From NCBI GenBank assembly GCA_018669005.1, contig JABJAL010000022.1:1-64000 (forward strand): 64,000 nucleotides of DNA, written 5' to 3'. This DNA is from Nitrospinaceae bacterium. GTDB taxonomy: Bacteria > UBA8248. The position numbers were made by a program, and so were the translations under genes. Under the pieces are notes generated by a model. That model saw nothing but the letters and a program-made list of their open reading frames with translations, was not told the origin of the DNA and made no database searches. Shown in pieces: positions 1-8,701 of this stretch (within the stretch, counting starts at the first letter, position 1; each line of letters begins with the position of its first letter).

Positions 1-204
1 AAAGCCGTCTCGGACCTTTATTCTCCGGTTACGGGAACAGTGACCGAGGTGAATGATCGGCTCAACGATGAGCCTGAACTTGTCAATAGCGAGCCGTATG
101 AAGAAGCCTGGATGCTGAGAATCGAAATGAGCGATGCCACAGAAGTAGACGGTTTGCTCGATGCTGATGAATACAAATCGTTTGTTGAGGAAGAGAGCGC
201 CTGA
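1..204 (+). CDS. gcvH: Glycine cleavage system H protein, C-terminal part (cut by window edge)
   Basis: The reading frame is open from base 1 and ends at TGA 202-204, giving 67 residues. The visible start KAVSDLYSPVTG matches the lipoyl-domain motif of GcvH, in which the Lys of ESVKA carries lipoate; that Lys appears to be the first residue in the window. The rest (EVNDRL, LVNSEPYEEAW, DADEYKSFVEEE) is the usual GcvH C-terminus. GcvH shuttles the aminomethyl group between the P, T and L proteins. It lies 175 nt upstream of gcvP, consistent with a gcv operon whose gcvT would lie to the left. Confidence 0.93.
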   Translation, partial: KAVSDLYSPVTGTVTEVNDRLNDEPELVNSEPYEEAWMLRIEMSDATEVDGLLDADEYKSFVEEESA

Positions 205-379
205 TTCGGCTGCTCATTCCGCTATTACGAGTTTCGACTGCCATGGGCTGTTGATTGGCGTATAAATTGTTTTTTCCTGCATAAAGTGCCCGATTGCTTT
301 CGAATTTTCCGGTTGCTGCACATGCGCTTAGGGGAGGCGCAGTGTAGGGTCTGGAATGCCCGATTGAGGATGATTCACC

Positions 380-3262
380 ATGTCTGATGCTCGTGCGTCA
401 CTTGAGGAGCTTGAAAACAAGGGCGAGTTCATCCGCAGGCATAATGGACCCGATGAGGCCGATATTGCTGCCATGCTTGGAGCGCTGGATTTCTCCTCGC
501 TTGAAGAGCTTATAGAGAAAACTGTTCCTGCCCCTATTATTTCTAGCCATCCCCTTGGCATCGGCGAGAGTCGTACCGAGCAGGAGGTAATGGCCCGCCT
601 TAAATCTCTGGCCTCGAAAAATCGTGTTTTCCGCTCGATGATTGGCATGGGGTATTCAGATTGTCATACTCCAACCGTCATCCTCAGAAATATTTTAGAA
701 AATCCCGGTTGGTACACAGCCTATACGCCCTATCAGCCTGAAATCTCCCAAGGTCGCCTTGAGGCGCTGCTCAACTTTCAAACCATGGTCATGGACTTGA
801 CCGGCATGGAGATGACCAACGCCTCGCTCCTCGATGAGGCGACCTCGGCCGCCGAGGCCATGGTGATGTGCTACTCGATAAGCAAATCTGAGAGCAAAAA
901 AATATTTATTTCCGAAGATTGTCATCCCCAGACCATTGAGGTAATGAAAACGCGGGCCGAGCCGATGGGGATTGAAATCGTCGTCGGCGATCATCACGAA
1001 GGCTCCTTCGAGGGTGATCCGTATGCCCTGATGCTTCAATATCCGGCTTCATCGGGCGAGGTGTACGACTACGCCTCGCTGGTGGCCGAGGCCCACGAAC
1101 GGGGCACGTTGGTTATTGTTGCCGCTGATCTACTGAGCCTCACATTGCTCAAGCCACCAGGTGAGTTTGGGGCGGATGTCGTGGTCGGCAATACCCAGCG
1201 CTTTGGCGTTCCTCTTGGTTTGGGGGGGCCGCACGCCGCCTACCTAGCCACGAGAGAAAAATACAAACGCTCGATGCCGGGCAGGTTGGTAGGTGTTTCG
1301 GTGGATGCAAGCGGCGCCCCGGCGCTCCGGCTCGCTCTCCAGACGCGAGAGCAGCACATTCGCCGCGAGAAGGCGACGAGCAATATTTGCACCTCCCAGG
1401 TTTTGCTTGCTGTCATGGCGGGCATGTATGCCGTTTACCATGGTCCCGAAGGCCTCCTGAGAATTGGGCGGCGTGTGCACCGCCTGACATCGATCTTGGC
1501 GGCGGGACTTGAGAAACTTGGCTGCGAAATTGAGACTGAAAATTTCTTCGACACTATCACGGTGAAGACAACCGGCGGCTCGGCTGAGATAGGCAAACGG
1601 GCTGCAGCAAAGGAGATTAATCTTCGTATTGTAGATACCAAGCGTGTAGGTATCTCATTTGACGAAACCACTCGTCGGCAGGATATCGAGGATCTGTGGA
1701 TAATTTTCTCGGGCGGTAAGATTGGTTTTTCGTTGGATGAAATTGATCGTTCGGTGGAGGATAATTATCCTTCAGCTCTTGCCCGAACCACCGATTACCT
1801 CACCCATCCGGTTTTCAACAGCTATCATCCCGAGCATGAGATGCTCCGCTATATTTTCCGGCTCCAGGAAAAGGACATCGCGCTGACGCGATCGATGATA
1901 CCTCTTGGCTCGTGCACGATGAAGCTCAATGCTACGACTGAGATGATCCCCGTTTCGTGGCCAGAGTTCGCAAAAATTCATCCCTTTGCCCCCGCCGAGC
2001 AAACCGAGGGTTACCGCTTGATGATGGAGGAGCTCAAGGCGATGCTCGCCGACATTGCGGGCTTCGAGGGTGTTTCACTTCAGCCCAATTCGGGTGCCCA
2101 GGGCGAGTACACGGGTCTTCTAACAATTCGTAAGTATCATGAAAGCCGGGGCGAGCTTCATCGGAACATCTGTCTGATTCCCAGTTCGGCACACGGTACG
2201 AACCCGGCCAGTGCTTCAATGCTCGGCTGGAGGGTTGTTGTCATTGCCTGTGATAAACAGGGGAATGTTGATCTTGTCGATCTGCGTGCCAAGGCCGCCG
2301 AGCACAAGGACGATCTTGCCTCCTTGATGATTACCTACCCCTCGACCCACGGTGTTTTTGAGGAAGCGGTGTCGGAGATATGCGGTGTCATCCACGATAA
2401 TGGTGGTCAAGTATATATGGATGGTGCGAACCTTAATGCCTTGGTTGGCATATGCCGTCCGGGCGAATTTGGCCCCGATGTCATACATATCAACCTGCAC
2501 AAAACGTTTTCGATTCCCCATGGCGGTGGAGGACCGGGGGCGGGGCCGATATGTGTGGCAGGCCAGCTAGCACCATTTTTACCCAAACATTCGGTCGTGG
2601 CAGACGCGGGGCCTGAGACTGGGGTGGGTGCCGTATCGGCTGGCCCGTGGGGAAACGCCGGCGTGTTGCCAATTTCATGGAGCTATATTTCGATGATGGG
2701 CTCTAAGGGGCTCATCGAGGCGACGCAGGTTGCTATCCTGAATGCGAACTACACAGCACGGCGTCTGCAGCCGTACTACGATGTTCTCTACACGGGACGA
2801 AATGGAATGGTGGCCCACGAATGCATTATCGATTTGAGACCCCTCAAGGATGACTCCGGGGTATCCGCCGAGGATGTGGCCAAGCGGTTGATGGATTTTG
2901 GTTTCCATGCCCCGACCATGTCGTTCCCGGTCGTGGGGACGCTGATGATCGAGCCCACCGAGAGTGAATCCAAAGAAGAATTGGATCGCTTTTGCGATGC
3001 GATGATCACAATTCGCGAGGAGATACGCGAGATCGAGCAGGGCCGCGCCAGCAAAAATGACAATGTGTTGAAGAATGCACCTCATACCATGGGCGATATC
3101 GCCTCGGACGAATGGGCCCACCCCTATTCGAGGGAAAAAGCGGTGTTCCCGCTTCCTTGGGTTCGAGCTAATAAGTATTGGCCGCCCGTTAAGCGTATAG
3201 ATAATCCCTACGGGGACAAGAACCTTGTTTGTTCATGTCAGCCGATAGAGAGCTACGCTTAA
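380..3262 (+). CDS. gcvP: Glycine dehydrogenase (decarboxylating), single-chain P protein
   Basis: This 960-residue PLP enzyme decarboxylates glycine and passes the aminomethyl group to lipoyl-GcvH. The length matches the homodimeric, fused form rather than the split gcvPA/gcvPB form. The N-terminal half opens with the RRHNGPD motif and contains [14 protein letters not shown]. The C-terminal half carries the PLP-lysine motif [16 protein letters not shown], with the lysine at residue 708 by codon count. The ATG at 380 is preceded by GAGG. It follows gcvH and precedes a lipoate-attachment enzyme, so the three genes form a functional set. No frameshift or missing key motif was seen. Confidence 0.97.
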   Translation: MSDARASLEELENKGEFIRRHNGPDEADIAAMLGALDFSSLEELIEKTVPAPIISSHPLGIGESRTEQEVMARLKSLASKNRVFRSMIGMGYSDCHTPTVILRNILENPGWYTAYTPYQPEISQGRLEALLNFQTMVMDLTGMEMTNASLLDEATSAAEAMVMCYSISKSESKKIFISEDCHPQTIEVMKTRAEPMGIEIVVGDHHEGSFEGDPYALMLQYPASSGEVYDYASLVAEAHERGTLVIVAADLLSLTLLKPPGEFGADVVVGNTQRFGVPLGLGGPHAAYLATREKYKRSMPGRLVGVSVDASGAPALRLALQTREQHIRREKATSNICTSQVLLAVMAGMYAVYHGPEGLLRIGRRVHRLTSILAAGLEKLGCEIETENFFDTITVKTTGGSAEIGKRAAAKEINLRIVDTKRVGISFDETTRRQDIEDLWIIFSGGKIGFSLDEIDRSVEDNYPSALARTTDYLTHPVFNSYHPEHEMLRYIFRLQEKDIALTRSMIPLGSCTMKLNATTEMIPVSWPEFAKIHPFAPAEQTEGYRLMMEELKAMLADIAGFEGVSLQPNSGAQGEYTGLLTIRKYHESRGELHRNICLIPSSAHGTNPASASMLGWRVVVIACDKQGNVDLVDLRAKAAEHKDDLASLMITYPSTHGVFEEAVSEICGVIHDNGGQVYMDGANLNALVGICRPGEFGPDVIHINLHKTFSIPHGGGGPGAGPICVAGQLAPFLPKHSVVADAGPETGVGAVSAGPWGNAGVLPISWSYISMMGSKGLIEATQVAILNANYTARRLQPYYDVLYTGRNGMVAHECIIDLRPLKDDSGVSAEDVAKRLMDFGFHAPTMSFPVVGTLMIEPTESESKEELDRFCDAMITIREEIREIEQGRASKNDNVLKNAPHTMGDIASDEWAHPYSREKAVFPLPWVRANKYWPPVKRIDNPYGDKNLVCSCQPIESYA

Positions 3263-3277
3263 TCGGCATTTGTTCTA

Positions 3278-4120
3278 ATGGATCAAAATCCTACAAATCC
3301 CCGCTATCTCGATACGGGCACGAAGAGCGCCGCCTGGAATATGGCGGTCGATGAAGTGCTTCTCGAAAACTGTCGAGTCTACCTAGCCTCCGGCGCTCCT
3401 GACCATGAGGCCCCTTTTGTCTTTCGTCTATATGCTTGGTCTCCAGCGGCCCTCACGGTGGGTAGAAACCAATCTGCCGGGCGGGATATTTTCATCGAGC
3501 GACTTTCCGGGGAAGGGGTGGATCTTTGTCGGAGGCTCACCGGAGGGCGGGCGGTGCTACATGATCGGGAAATCACATATTCGATCACAGGGGCCGAGGC
3601 GATTCTCGGTGGCACCATCGAGGAGAGTTACAGAAGAATCAGTGGCGGGCTGGCTGCGGGGCTTAGGCGCCTGGGCGCGCCGGTGGAATTTGCTCCACCA
3701 AGCGGAAGGGCATATGTCTCTCAAGCATCTTGTTTTGCGACGACCTCGGTTTGGGAGCTATCAATAGGCGGGCGAAAGGTGGCTGGTAGTGCGCAGTGCC
3801 GCGAGGGAGGCGCTATTCTCCAACACGGGAGTGTTCTATTGTATTCACCAGAGGAGCGCCTGGCTTCTCTTTTGAAGGTAAGGGGACGTGGTGTCGGCTC
3901 ACCGGCTGATCATGCAGTCGGTCTTTGCGATGTTCTGGGCCGTGAGGTGAGCTATGGCGAGGCTTCCATAGCCCTCAGGGCGGGGATGGAAGAGGTGTTT
4001 GGCCCTTTTGCGGAGGAGCCGCTTAGTGAGGCCGAACGGGCTCGAGCCGAGGAAGTTCATGTCAATCGATATGGCAACTTCGAGTGGACGCTTGGCCGCT
4101 CATCGGGCGCTTCATCTTGA
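3278..4120 (+). CDS. Lipoate/octanoate-protein transferase (LplA/LipM family)
   Basis: 280 residues of the biotin/lipoate A/B protein ligase fold. Conserved blocks are TGTKSAAWNMAVDEVLL near the N-terminus, VGRNQS, RRLTGGRAVLHD and GGRKVAGSAQ with the family lysine at residue 167, then LQHGSVLL. A cysteine at residue 152 (ASCFATTS) sits where LipM octanoyltransferases have their acyl-accepting Cys, so octanoyl-ACP:GcvH transfer is as likely as ATP-dependent lipoate ligation. It starts 16 nt after gcvP, and GcvH is the obvious acceptor. No lipA is visible in the window. The start has only a weak ribosome binding site, but the N-terminal motif supports it. Confidence 0.85.
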   Translation: MDQNPTNPRYLDTGTKSAAWNMAVDEVLLENCRVYLASGAPDHEAPFVFRLYAWSPAALTVGRNQSAGRDIFIERLSGEGVDLCRRLTGGRAVLHDREITYSITGAEAILGGTIEESYRRISGGLAAGLRRLGAPVEFAPPSGRAYVSQASCFATTSVWELSIGGRKVAGSAQCREGGAILQHGSVLLYSPEERLASLLKVRGRGVGSPADHAVGLCDVLGREVSYGEASIALRAGMEEVFGPFAEEPLSEAERARAEEVHVNRYGNFEWTLGRSSGASS

Positions 4121-4146
4121 CACCCTCTATCTACAAGTCATATCGT
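4117..4146 (+). promoter_or_regulatory. Candidate sigma-70 promoter for tRNA-Gly
   Basis: TTGACA at 4117-4122 and TATCGT at 4141-4146 are separated by 18 nt, with the tRNA beginning 12 nt downstream. The -35 box overlaps the stop codon of the preceding lipoate-transferase gene. The -35 is perfect but the -10 matches consensus at only four positions. Confidence 0.5.
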
Positions 4147-4157
4147 CAAGCTCATAG

Positions 4158-4232
4158 GCGGGTGTAACTCAGCGGTAGAGTGCCAGCTTCCCAAGCTGGA
4201 CGTCGAGGGTTCGAATCCCTTCACCCGCTCCA
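4158..4232 (+). tRNA. tRNA-Gly (anticodon CCC), CCA encoded
   Basis: A full cloverleaf can be drawn. The acceptor is GCGGGTG/CACCCGC, the D stem ACTC/GAGT, and the anticodon stem CCAGC/GCTGG with loop TTCCCAA (anticodon CCC at 4190-4192). The T arm has loop TTCGAAT, the discriminator is T, and the 3' CCA is encoded. It reads the glycine codon GGG. Confidence 0.95.
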
Positions 4233-4284
4233 TAATTTTATCCGCCTAGGAACGCCGCATTTTATCTTCCTTTCACTTGGATGG

Positions 4285-5169
4285 ATGGGGGCGTCGATAG
4301 AAATGTCTTTGGTTTCCTCAGGGTCCGATCTTCTCGAATCATCGTTTGTCGTTGATCTGCATCTTCATTCGAATGCTTCGGATGGCGCTGACTCGCCTAG
4401 CCGCGTTATGGAGCGTGCAAGTGCGGCGGGGCTCAAAGTTGTTTCGCTGACTGACCACGACACTGTGGATGGTCTTGAGGAGGCGCGCAGGGAGGCCGGT
4501 CGCTTGGGGATTGAGTTCGTGAATGGCGTTGAGCTCTCCTCTTCTCATGAAGGACGTCTTGTTCATATCTTGGGTCACTTCATTCGCCCGGATGCTCCGG
4601 AGTTGATGGCGCAAATGAGTCGCTATATGGAAAAGCGAAAAAACCGGATGGCCGAGATGATCGGGCGTCTGCTGGCGATGGGTGTCATGATCGATCCGGA
4701 CGAATTCATGCTCGAATTTGGTAATGCGGCGAGTATAGGACGAGGTCATTTGTCAGCCTATATGGTGCAAAAGAGAATTGTTAATCGGCGCGAAGAAGTT
4801 TTTGAGAAATATATCGGCGAGGGCGGGGCAGCTTATGTCGAGCTCGATATGATAGAGCCGGCCGAGGCGGTTCGCCTAATTGCGTTGGCAGGTGGGGTCG
4901 CGAGCTTCGCGCACCCGAACCTCTCTGGCGCTGATGAAATTATCCCTGATCTTATCGAGGCTGGGCTGGTCGGGATAGAGGCCGAGCATCTCTCCCAAGG
5001 GGATGACGACCGGAGGCGCTACCGAGATCTCGCCGAACAATATGGTCTTGTTTTGACTGGTGGCTCGGATTGCCACGGTGCGAAACCCGGGCCCGAGCGG
5101 CTGGGACAATGTCGGCAGAGCATGGGAAGTTTTCGTGCACTTCAGAGTAGATTAGTTTCGTCTGATTAG
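4285..5169 (+). CDS. PHP-domain phosphoesterase (YciV/RNase AM-like)
   Basis: The polymerase-and-histidinol-phosphatase metal-binding motifs occur in order: DLHLHSNASDG, LTDHDTVDG, ELSSSHEG, HILGHF, FAHPNLSG and GGSDCHG. About 280-295 residues is the usual length for the YciV/TrpH type, which acts on 3',5'-nucleoside bisphosphates or RNA 5' ends. The ATG at 4285 was chosen; ATG 4303 (18 nt later, after a G-rich stretch) is an equally good start. Longer upstream extensions would run into the tRNA. It lies downstream of tRNA-Gly and upstream of the DUF507 pair. The substrate cannot be decided from sequence. Confidence 0.88.
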   Translation: MGASIEMSLVSSGSDLLESSFVVDLHLHSNASDGADSPSRVMERASAAGLKVVSLTDHDTVDGLEEARREAGRLGIEFVNGVELSSSHEGRLVHILGHFIRPDAPELMAQMSRYMEKRKNRMAEMIGRLLAMGVMIDPDEFMLEFGNAASIGRGHLSAYMVQKRIVNRREEVFEKYIGEGGAAYVELDMIEPAEAVRLIALAGGVASFAHPNLSGADEIIPDLIEAGLVGIEAEHLSQGDDDRRRYRDLAEQYGLVLTGGSDCHGAKPGPERLGQCRQSMGSFRALQSRLVSSD

Positions 5170-5353
5170 GCCAGTCCAGATTAGAGAATTGCATGATTTT
5201 GCCCGTTCATTCCGTAGGGGGGTGCGCTGGGCCGCCTAGATGAGGTATTGTCCCAAGGATTGGGTCTTGAATTTGTCTTCGGCGAGTTTCAGGACCATAT
5301 TGACCGTTGTAATTGCCTGGGCTCCGGGTTGTTTAGCGCGAGGAGAAACGCAA

Positions 5354-5635
5354 ATGCGTTTGCGGAAAGAGATGATCGAGCGGATTTCTAGCAAAGTTGT
5401 CGAACGTCTGCTTAAGCGGGAGATTATTGAGACCAGCGGGAGTGAGGAGGCCCTATGCGCTCGCATGGCTAACATTATTGAAGAAGATCTCCTGGTGGAG
5501 GATCGGTTAAACGATGAAGTGAAAGGCATCCTTCTCGATCATCAGGACGACATGGATAAAGACAATGTTGACTACAGCCGAATGTTTACCATGGTGAAAA
5601 CCAAGCTTGCCCGCGAGCGAAACCTGGTACTTTAA
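5354..5635 (+). CDS. DUF507 family protein, copy 1
   Basis: 93 residues beginning MRLRKEMIERISSKVVERLL, then a conserved acidic helix region with IEEDLLVEDRLNDEVKGIL. This is the pattern of the small all-helical DUF507 family, whose function is unknown. The ATG at 5354 has AGGAGA 8 nt upstream, which is much better than any of the upstream in-frame starts. It forms a tandem pair with the next gene, 37 nt away, and precedes coaE. Confidence 0.85.
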   Translation: MRLRKEMIERISSKVVERLLKREIIETSGSEEALCARMANIIEEDLLVEDRLNDEVKGILLDHQDDMDKDNVDYSRMFTMVKTKLARERNLVL

Positions 5636-5672
5636 TCCGGCGCTAGTCACGCTTGGAAGGGAGGATGCGCTA

Positions 5673-5948
5673 ATGCGTATCAGCCGAGAGAAGATCAACC
5701 ACCTCTCGAATTTGATTGTCAAGGATCTAGAGGAATACGATGATGTCGAATTCTTCGGTGAGATGACCGATATTCGAATCAACATTGTCCGTGCGATTAC
5801 GAATGAGTTGACCATCGATGACGAAATTGACGAAGAAGTTCGCCGGATACTCAGTAGCTATTCCAGTCGTCTTGTCGAGGGTACGCGGGAGTGGGAAATT
5901 CTCTATGCCAAGCACTACGAGCAGGAAGCGAACCGCCGAGGCGTTTAG
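5673..5948 (+). CDS. DUF507 family protein, copy 2
   Basis: 91 residues: MRISREKINHLSNLIVKDL, then ITNELTIDDEIDEEVRRIL, aligning over its length with the upstream copy (same start motif M-R-hydrophobic-R-K and the same D-E-I/L-N/D-EEV block). A strong GGAAGGGAGG lies about 8 nt before the ATG. The two copies are clearly divergent paralogues, probably forming a hetero-oligomer (inference). Function unknown. Confidence 0.85.
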   Translation: MRISREKINHLSNLIVKDLEEYDDVEFFGEMTDIRINIVRAITNELTIDDEIDEEVRRILSSYSSRLVEGTREWEILYAKHYEQEANRRGV

Positions 5949-5993
5949 GGTGCTGGCGAGAGCAGTCTGTTCTTATTGTGGTGGGATCTGATT

Positions 5994-6602
5994 TTGCTTC
6001 GCGTTGGTCTCACGGGTGGAATCGCTAGCGGCAAAACCACTGTTAGTAAATTGCTCATCAAAAACGGTATTCCTGTAATTGATTCCGATATTATTGCTCG
6101 CGATTTAGTGAAACCTGGAACCGAGGCACTTTCTGAGATTGTTGTCGCGTTGGGTGCTGATGTGCTTGCCCTTGACGGTAGCCTTGACAGGGGGCGTGTT
6201 GGGGAAGTGGTTTTTGGCGATGAGTCGAGCCGCCTTGCACTGGAAAACATTCTTCACCCGCGAATTAAGGTTGAGCAGGATCGCTGGCTTGATGCCAGGG
6301 AGTCTGAAGGTGAATCTTCCGTTGCTGTAGTAGACGCGGCGCTCATGATCGAGTCCGGTGGCTGGCGGCGGTTTGACTTGCTAGTCGTTGTCGCATGTTG
6401 TGAGGAGGAACAACTCGCCCGTACCCTGAGTAGAGGGGGCCTCAGTGAGGAGGCCGTACGTGCTCGAATCGCTTCTCAGATTCCTCTCGCAGACAAAGTG
6501 AAATATGCTGATCGTGTTGTGGACAACAGTGGAACTCTCGATGAGCTTACCAAAGAGGTGGAAGCGTTGGTTGCATGGCTTCTAGAAAAGGCCCGGGAAT
6601 AA
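5994..6602 (+). CDS. coaE: Dephospho-CoA kinase
   Basis: About 202 residues catalysing the last step of CoA synthesis. The P-loop GLTGGIASGKTT lies at the very N-terminus, followed by DSDIIARDLV, the LHPRI motif and a CoaE C-terminal ARIASQIPLADKVKYAD. The start is TTG at 5994, giving MLRVGLTGG, which fits family N-termini; another in-frame TTG at 5976 would add six residues. No ATG is available near the start. It is located immediately before the rho leader, a common neighbourhood. Confidence 0.93.
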   Translation: MLRVGLTGGIASGKTTVSKLLIKNGIPVIDSDIIARDLVKPGTEALSEIVVALGADVLALDGSLDRGRVGEVVFGDESSRLALENILHPRIKVEQDRWLDARESEGESSVAVVDAALMIESGGWRRFDLLVVVACCEEEQLARTLSRGGLSEEAVRARIASQIPLADKVKYADRVVDNSGTLDELTKEVEALVAWLLEKARE

Positions 6603-6615
6603 GAAAATGAATGAT

Positions 6616-6644
6616 TGACAAATTTTTCCCTTGCCTCTACATTT
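6616..6644 (+). promoter_or_regulatory. Candidate sigma-70 promoter upstream of rho
   Basis: TTGACA at 6616-6621, a 17-nt spacer and TACATT at 6639-6644. It lies just after the coaE stop and some 430 nt upstream of the rho start codon, implying a long untranslated leader or a separate short transcript ending at the terminator at 6765-6792. Confidence 0.6.
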
Positions 6645-6764
6645 ATCGTAGTTTTGGTTCTATGAGTCCTCGATTGGTATTTCGCCCCCAATTCCGGTGT
6701 ATCTATTAAAAATGTTGTTTGGTTTGGGAACGGGCGTTAAAGAGTCGTGGAGTCGTGAACTAGT

Positions 6765-6792
6765 AAGCGTCTCATGACGAAGACGTTTTTTT
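6765..6792 (+). terminator. Rho-independent terminator/attenuator in the coaE-rho interval
   Basis: AAGCGTCT (6765-6772) pairs with AGACGTTT (6781-6788, one G-T wobble) around an 8-nt loop, and a run of seven T follows (6786-6792). A competing stem is possible: GTCGTGA (6752-6758) with TCATGAC (6772-6778), whose right arm lies in the terminator loop. It could end the coaE transcript, end a roughly 140-nt RNA from the 6616 promoter, or attenuate rho. Confidence 0.65.
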
Positions 6793-7075
6793 GAAGTTGC
6801 TGCTTGAAGAAATGGCCAAAGAAGTACACATCCCAGAATTTATTTACCCACTCAGATACGGGTTTTGAAGTTGAAATGAGAAAGTTATTTAGAACAATAG
6901 CCGCCTGAGAGTCGTAGTAAACCTGGTTAGTTTTGTTTTTTTTATGTTTCTTCGCCGCAAGAGGCTACTTGTTGTTGCCTCCCTGCAGCGGGTGTGGCGG
7001 TGACGGCGCTCATCAGGGTGCCGTTCCACACCCCGGGCCGCGAAGATAAGCCCACCAAGTAAGGAGATAGTTGTA
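6793..7075 (+). promoter_or_regulatory. Rho leader region with a long hairpin (6991-7032)
   Basis: This non-coding stretch holds a two-part hairpin. The outer stem GGTGTGG (6991-6997) pairs with CCACACC (7026-7032), and the inner stem ACGGCGC (7003-7009) pairs with GTGCCGT (7018-7024). It sits directly upstream of the rho Shine-Dalgarno AAGGAG (7061-7066). A T-rich tract precedes it near 6930-6950. Rho genes are commonly autoregulated through their leader; whether this element does that here is inference. Confidence 0.45.
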
Positions 7076-8404
7076 ATGGCAGTGGAAACTAAGAGTCGAG
7101 ATCTGAATCTTGCGGAATTGAAGAAAAAAACCATTACCGAGTTGCACTCGATTCTCAAGGAATTGAAAATCGAGGGTGCCAGTGGCCTTCGCAAACAGGA
7201 TCTTATCTATAAAATTATTGAGACCCAGTCCGGTAAGGACCGTGAGGGTGTCATTTACGGGGAAGGAGTGCTTGAAATCCTTCCTGATGGATTCGGCTTC
7301 CTACGATCATCAGACTACAATTATCTTCCGGGTCCTGATGATATCTATGTGTCTCCTAGCCAGATTCGCAGATTCGATCTCCGGACGGGCGATACGATCA
7401 GCGGTCAGATTCGCCAGCCAAAGGAAGGCGAGCGCTACTTTGCTTTGCTCAAGGTGGAGCAGATCAATTTTGAGCCTCCAGAGGCGAGCAAAGACAAGAT
7501 TCTCTTTGATAATCTCACGCCGCTTTATCCTGAAAAGCGTATCACGCTTGAACTGGCATCCGAGGGGAAAGCAAACAACGGCAAATCCTCGAAAAATGGG
7601 CGGGTCGCCAAAGACGCCAGCATCCGCGTTCTCGACTTAATGACTCCTATCGGGTTCGGGCAGCGTGGTCTTATCGTCGCTGCCCCGCGTACGGGTAAGA
7701 CAATGCTCCTCCAGGCCATTGCCAAGAGCATAGCCACCAACCACCCGGACGCTCACCTCATCGTTTTGCTCATCGACGAGCGTCCCGAGGAGGTAACCGA
7801 CATGGAGCGCTCCGTTCGGGGCGAGGTCGTTAGCTCGACCTTTGATGAGCCAGCCACTCGCCACGTGCAGGTTGCCGACATGGTGATTGAGAAAGCAAAG
7901 CGACTCGTAGAGCATAAAAAGGATGTCGTAATCCTTCTTGATTCGATTACTCGCTTGGCGAGGGCACACAACACTATTATTTCGCCGAGCGGCAAGGTTC
8001 TCTCGGGTGGTGTGGACTCGAATGCTCTCCAACGCCCCAAGCGCTTTTTTGGTGCCGCGCGTAATCTTGAGGAAGGTGGCAGCCTCACCATTCTGGCGAC
8101 GGCGCTGGTTGAAACCGGTAGCCGCATGGACGATGTGATTTTTGAGGAATTCAAGGGCACAGGCAACATGGAAGTCCATCTTGATCGCAAACTCTCCGAT
8201 AAGCGTGTCTTCCCGTCGATTGACATCAACAAGTCGGGTACCCGCAAAGAAGAGCTTCTCATGGACGAAGCCGAACTCAATCGGGTCTGGGTGCTCCGCA
8301 AGGTTCTCCAGCCCCTGGGCAGCGTCGATTCTATGGAGCTTCTCCTTGAGAAGGTTGGCGAGACCGAGACCAACTCTGAATTCTTGCTATCGATGAACAG
8401 CTAG
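7076..8404 (+). CDS. rho: Transcription termination factor Rho
   Basis: 442-residue hexameric RNA-dependent ATPase that releases transcripts. The order is an N-terminal helical Rho_N domain ([21 protein letters not shown]), the cold-shock-like RNA-binding domain ([25 protein letters not shown]), then the RecA-like ATPase with Walker A AAPRTGKT (K208), [12 protein letters not shown] and the R/Q-loop region. A short basic insertion ([19 protein letters not shown]) lies just before the ATPase domain. The ATG at 7076 follows AAGGAG. It lies upstream of rpmE-prfA-prmC, a conserved arrangement. Confidence 0.98.
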   Translation: MAVETKSRDLNLAELKKKTITELHSILKELKIEGASGLRKQDLIYKIIETQSGKDREGVIYGEGVLEILPDGFGFLRSSDYNYLPGPDDIYVSPSQIRRFDLRTGDTISGQIRQPKEGERYFALLKVEQINFEPPEASKDKILFDNLTPLYPEKRITLELASEGKANNGKSSKNGRVAKDASIRVLDLMTPIGFGQRGLIVAAPRTGKTMLLQAIAKSIATNHPDAHLIVLLIDERPEEVTDMERSVRGEVVSSTFDEPATRHVQVADMVIEKAKRLVEHKKDVVILLDSITRLARAHNTIISPSGKVLSGGVDSNALQRPKRFFGAARNLEEGGSLTILATALVETGSRMDDVIFEEFKGTGNMEVHLDRKLSDKRVFPSIDINKSGTRKEELLMDEAELNRVWVLRKVLQPLGSVDSMELLLEKVGETETNSEFLLSMNS

Positions 8405-8579
8405 ACTTCGGGCGCATTCGATAAAACCTTACTTTTTCGGCGAAAGAGTCATTAACTCCCAAAGAGCGGTTTTACGCCTAGCCAAGTTTTGTCGTAGTGT
8501 GAATATCTGGGAATACCTTTTAATTCAAGGGATATCGCAGATACTGGACAAAAATAGGCAGTTTCGGTATAAAAACGCC

Positions 8580-8603
8580 TTCTTCACAAGCTGATGTGAA
8601 GAA
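8580..8603 (+). promoter_or_regulatory. Stem-loop in the rpmE leader
   Basis: TTCTTCACA (8580-8588) pairs perfectly with TGTGAAGAA (8595-8603) around AGCTGA, within the 297-nt gap between rho and rpmE. No T-run follows, so it is not a classical terminator. Ribosomal protein L31 genes often carry autoregulatory leaders; that role here is only a suggestion. The rest of the gap shows no gene, only short ATA-TGGA-like repeats. Confidence 0.35.
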
Positions 8604-8701
8604 AGCCGTATTTAAGCGTAAATATTGGACGAATATCTCGGGGGACGGCCTTACTGGCCCGGCGTGAATGTGCCCCCCTCTGTAGTGAGGAGCAGTCTGC
8701 G

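Noticed and set aside
4180-4284. In-frame extension of the PHP gene starting inside tRNA-Gly
   Set aside because: The extension begins inside the anticodon stem of a well-formed tRNA and has no ribosome binding site; the conserved PHP motif starts well after 4303.
8413-8440. Intrinsic terminator after rho (CTTTTTCGGCGAAAGAG)
   Set aside because: The stem is short and no T-run follows.
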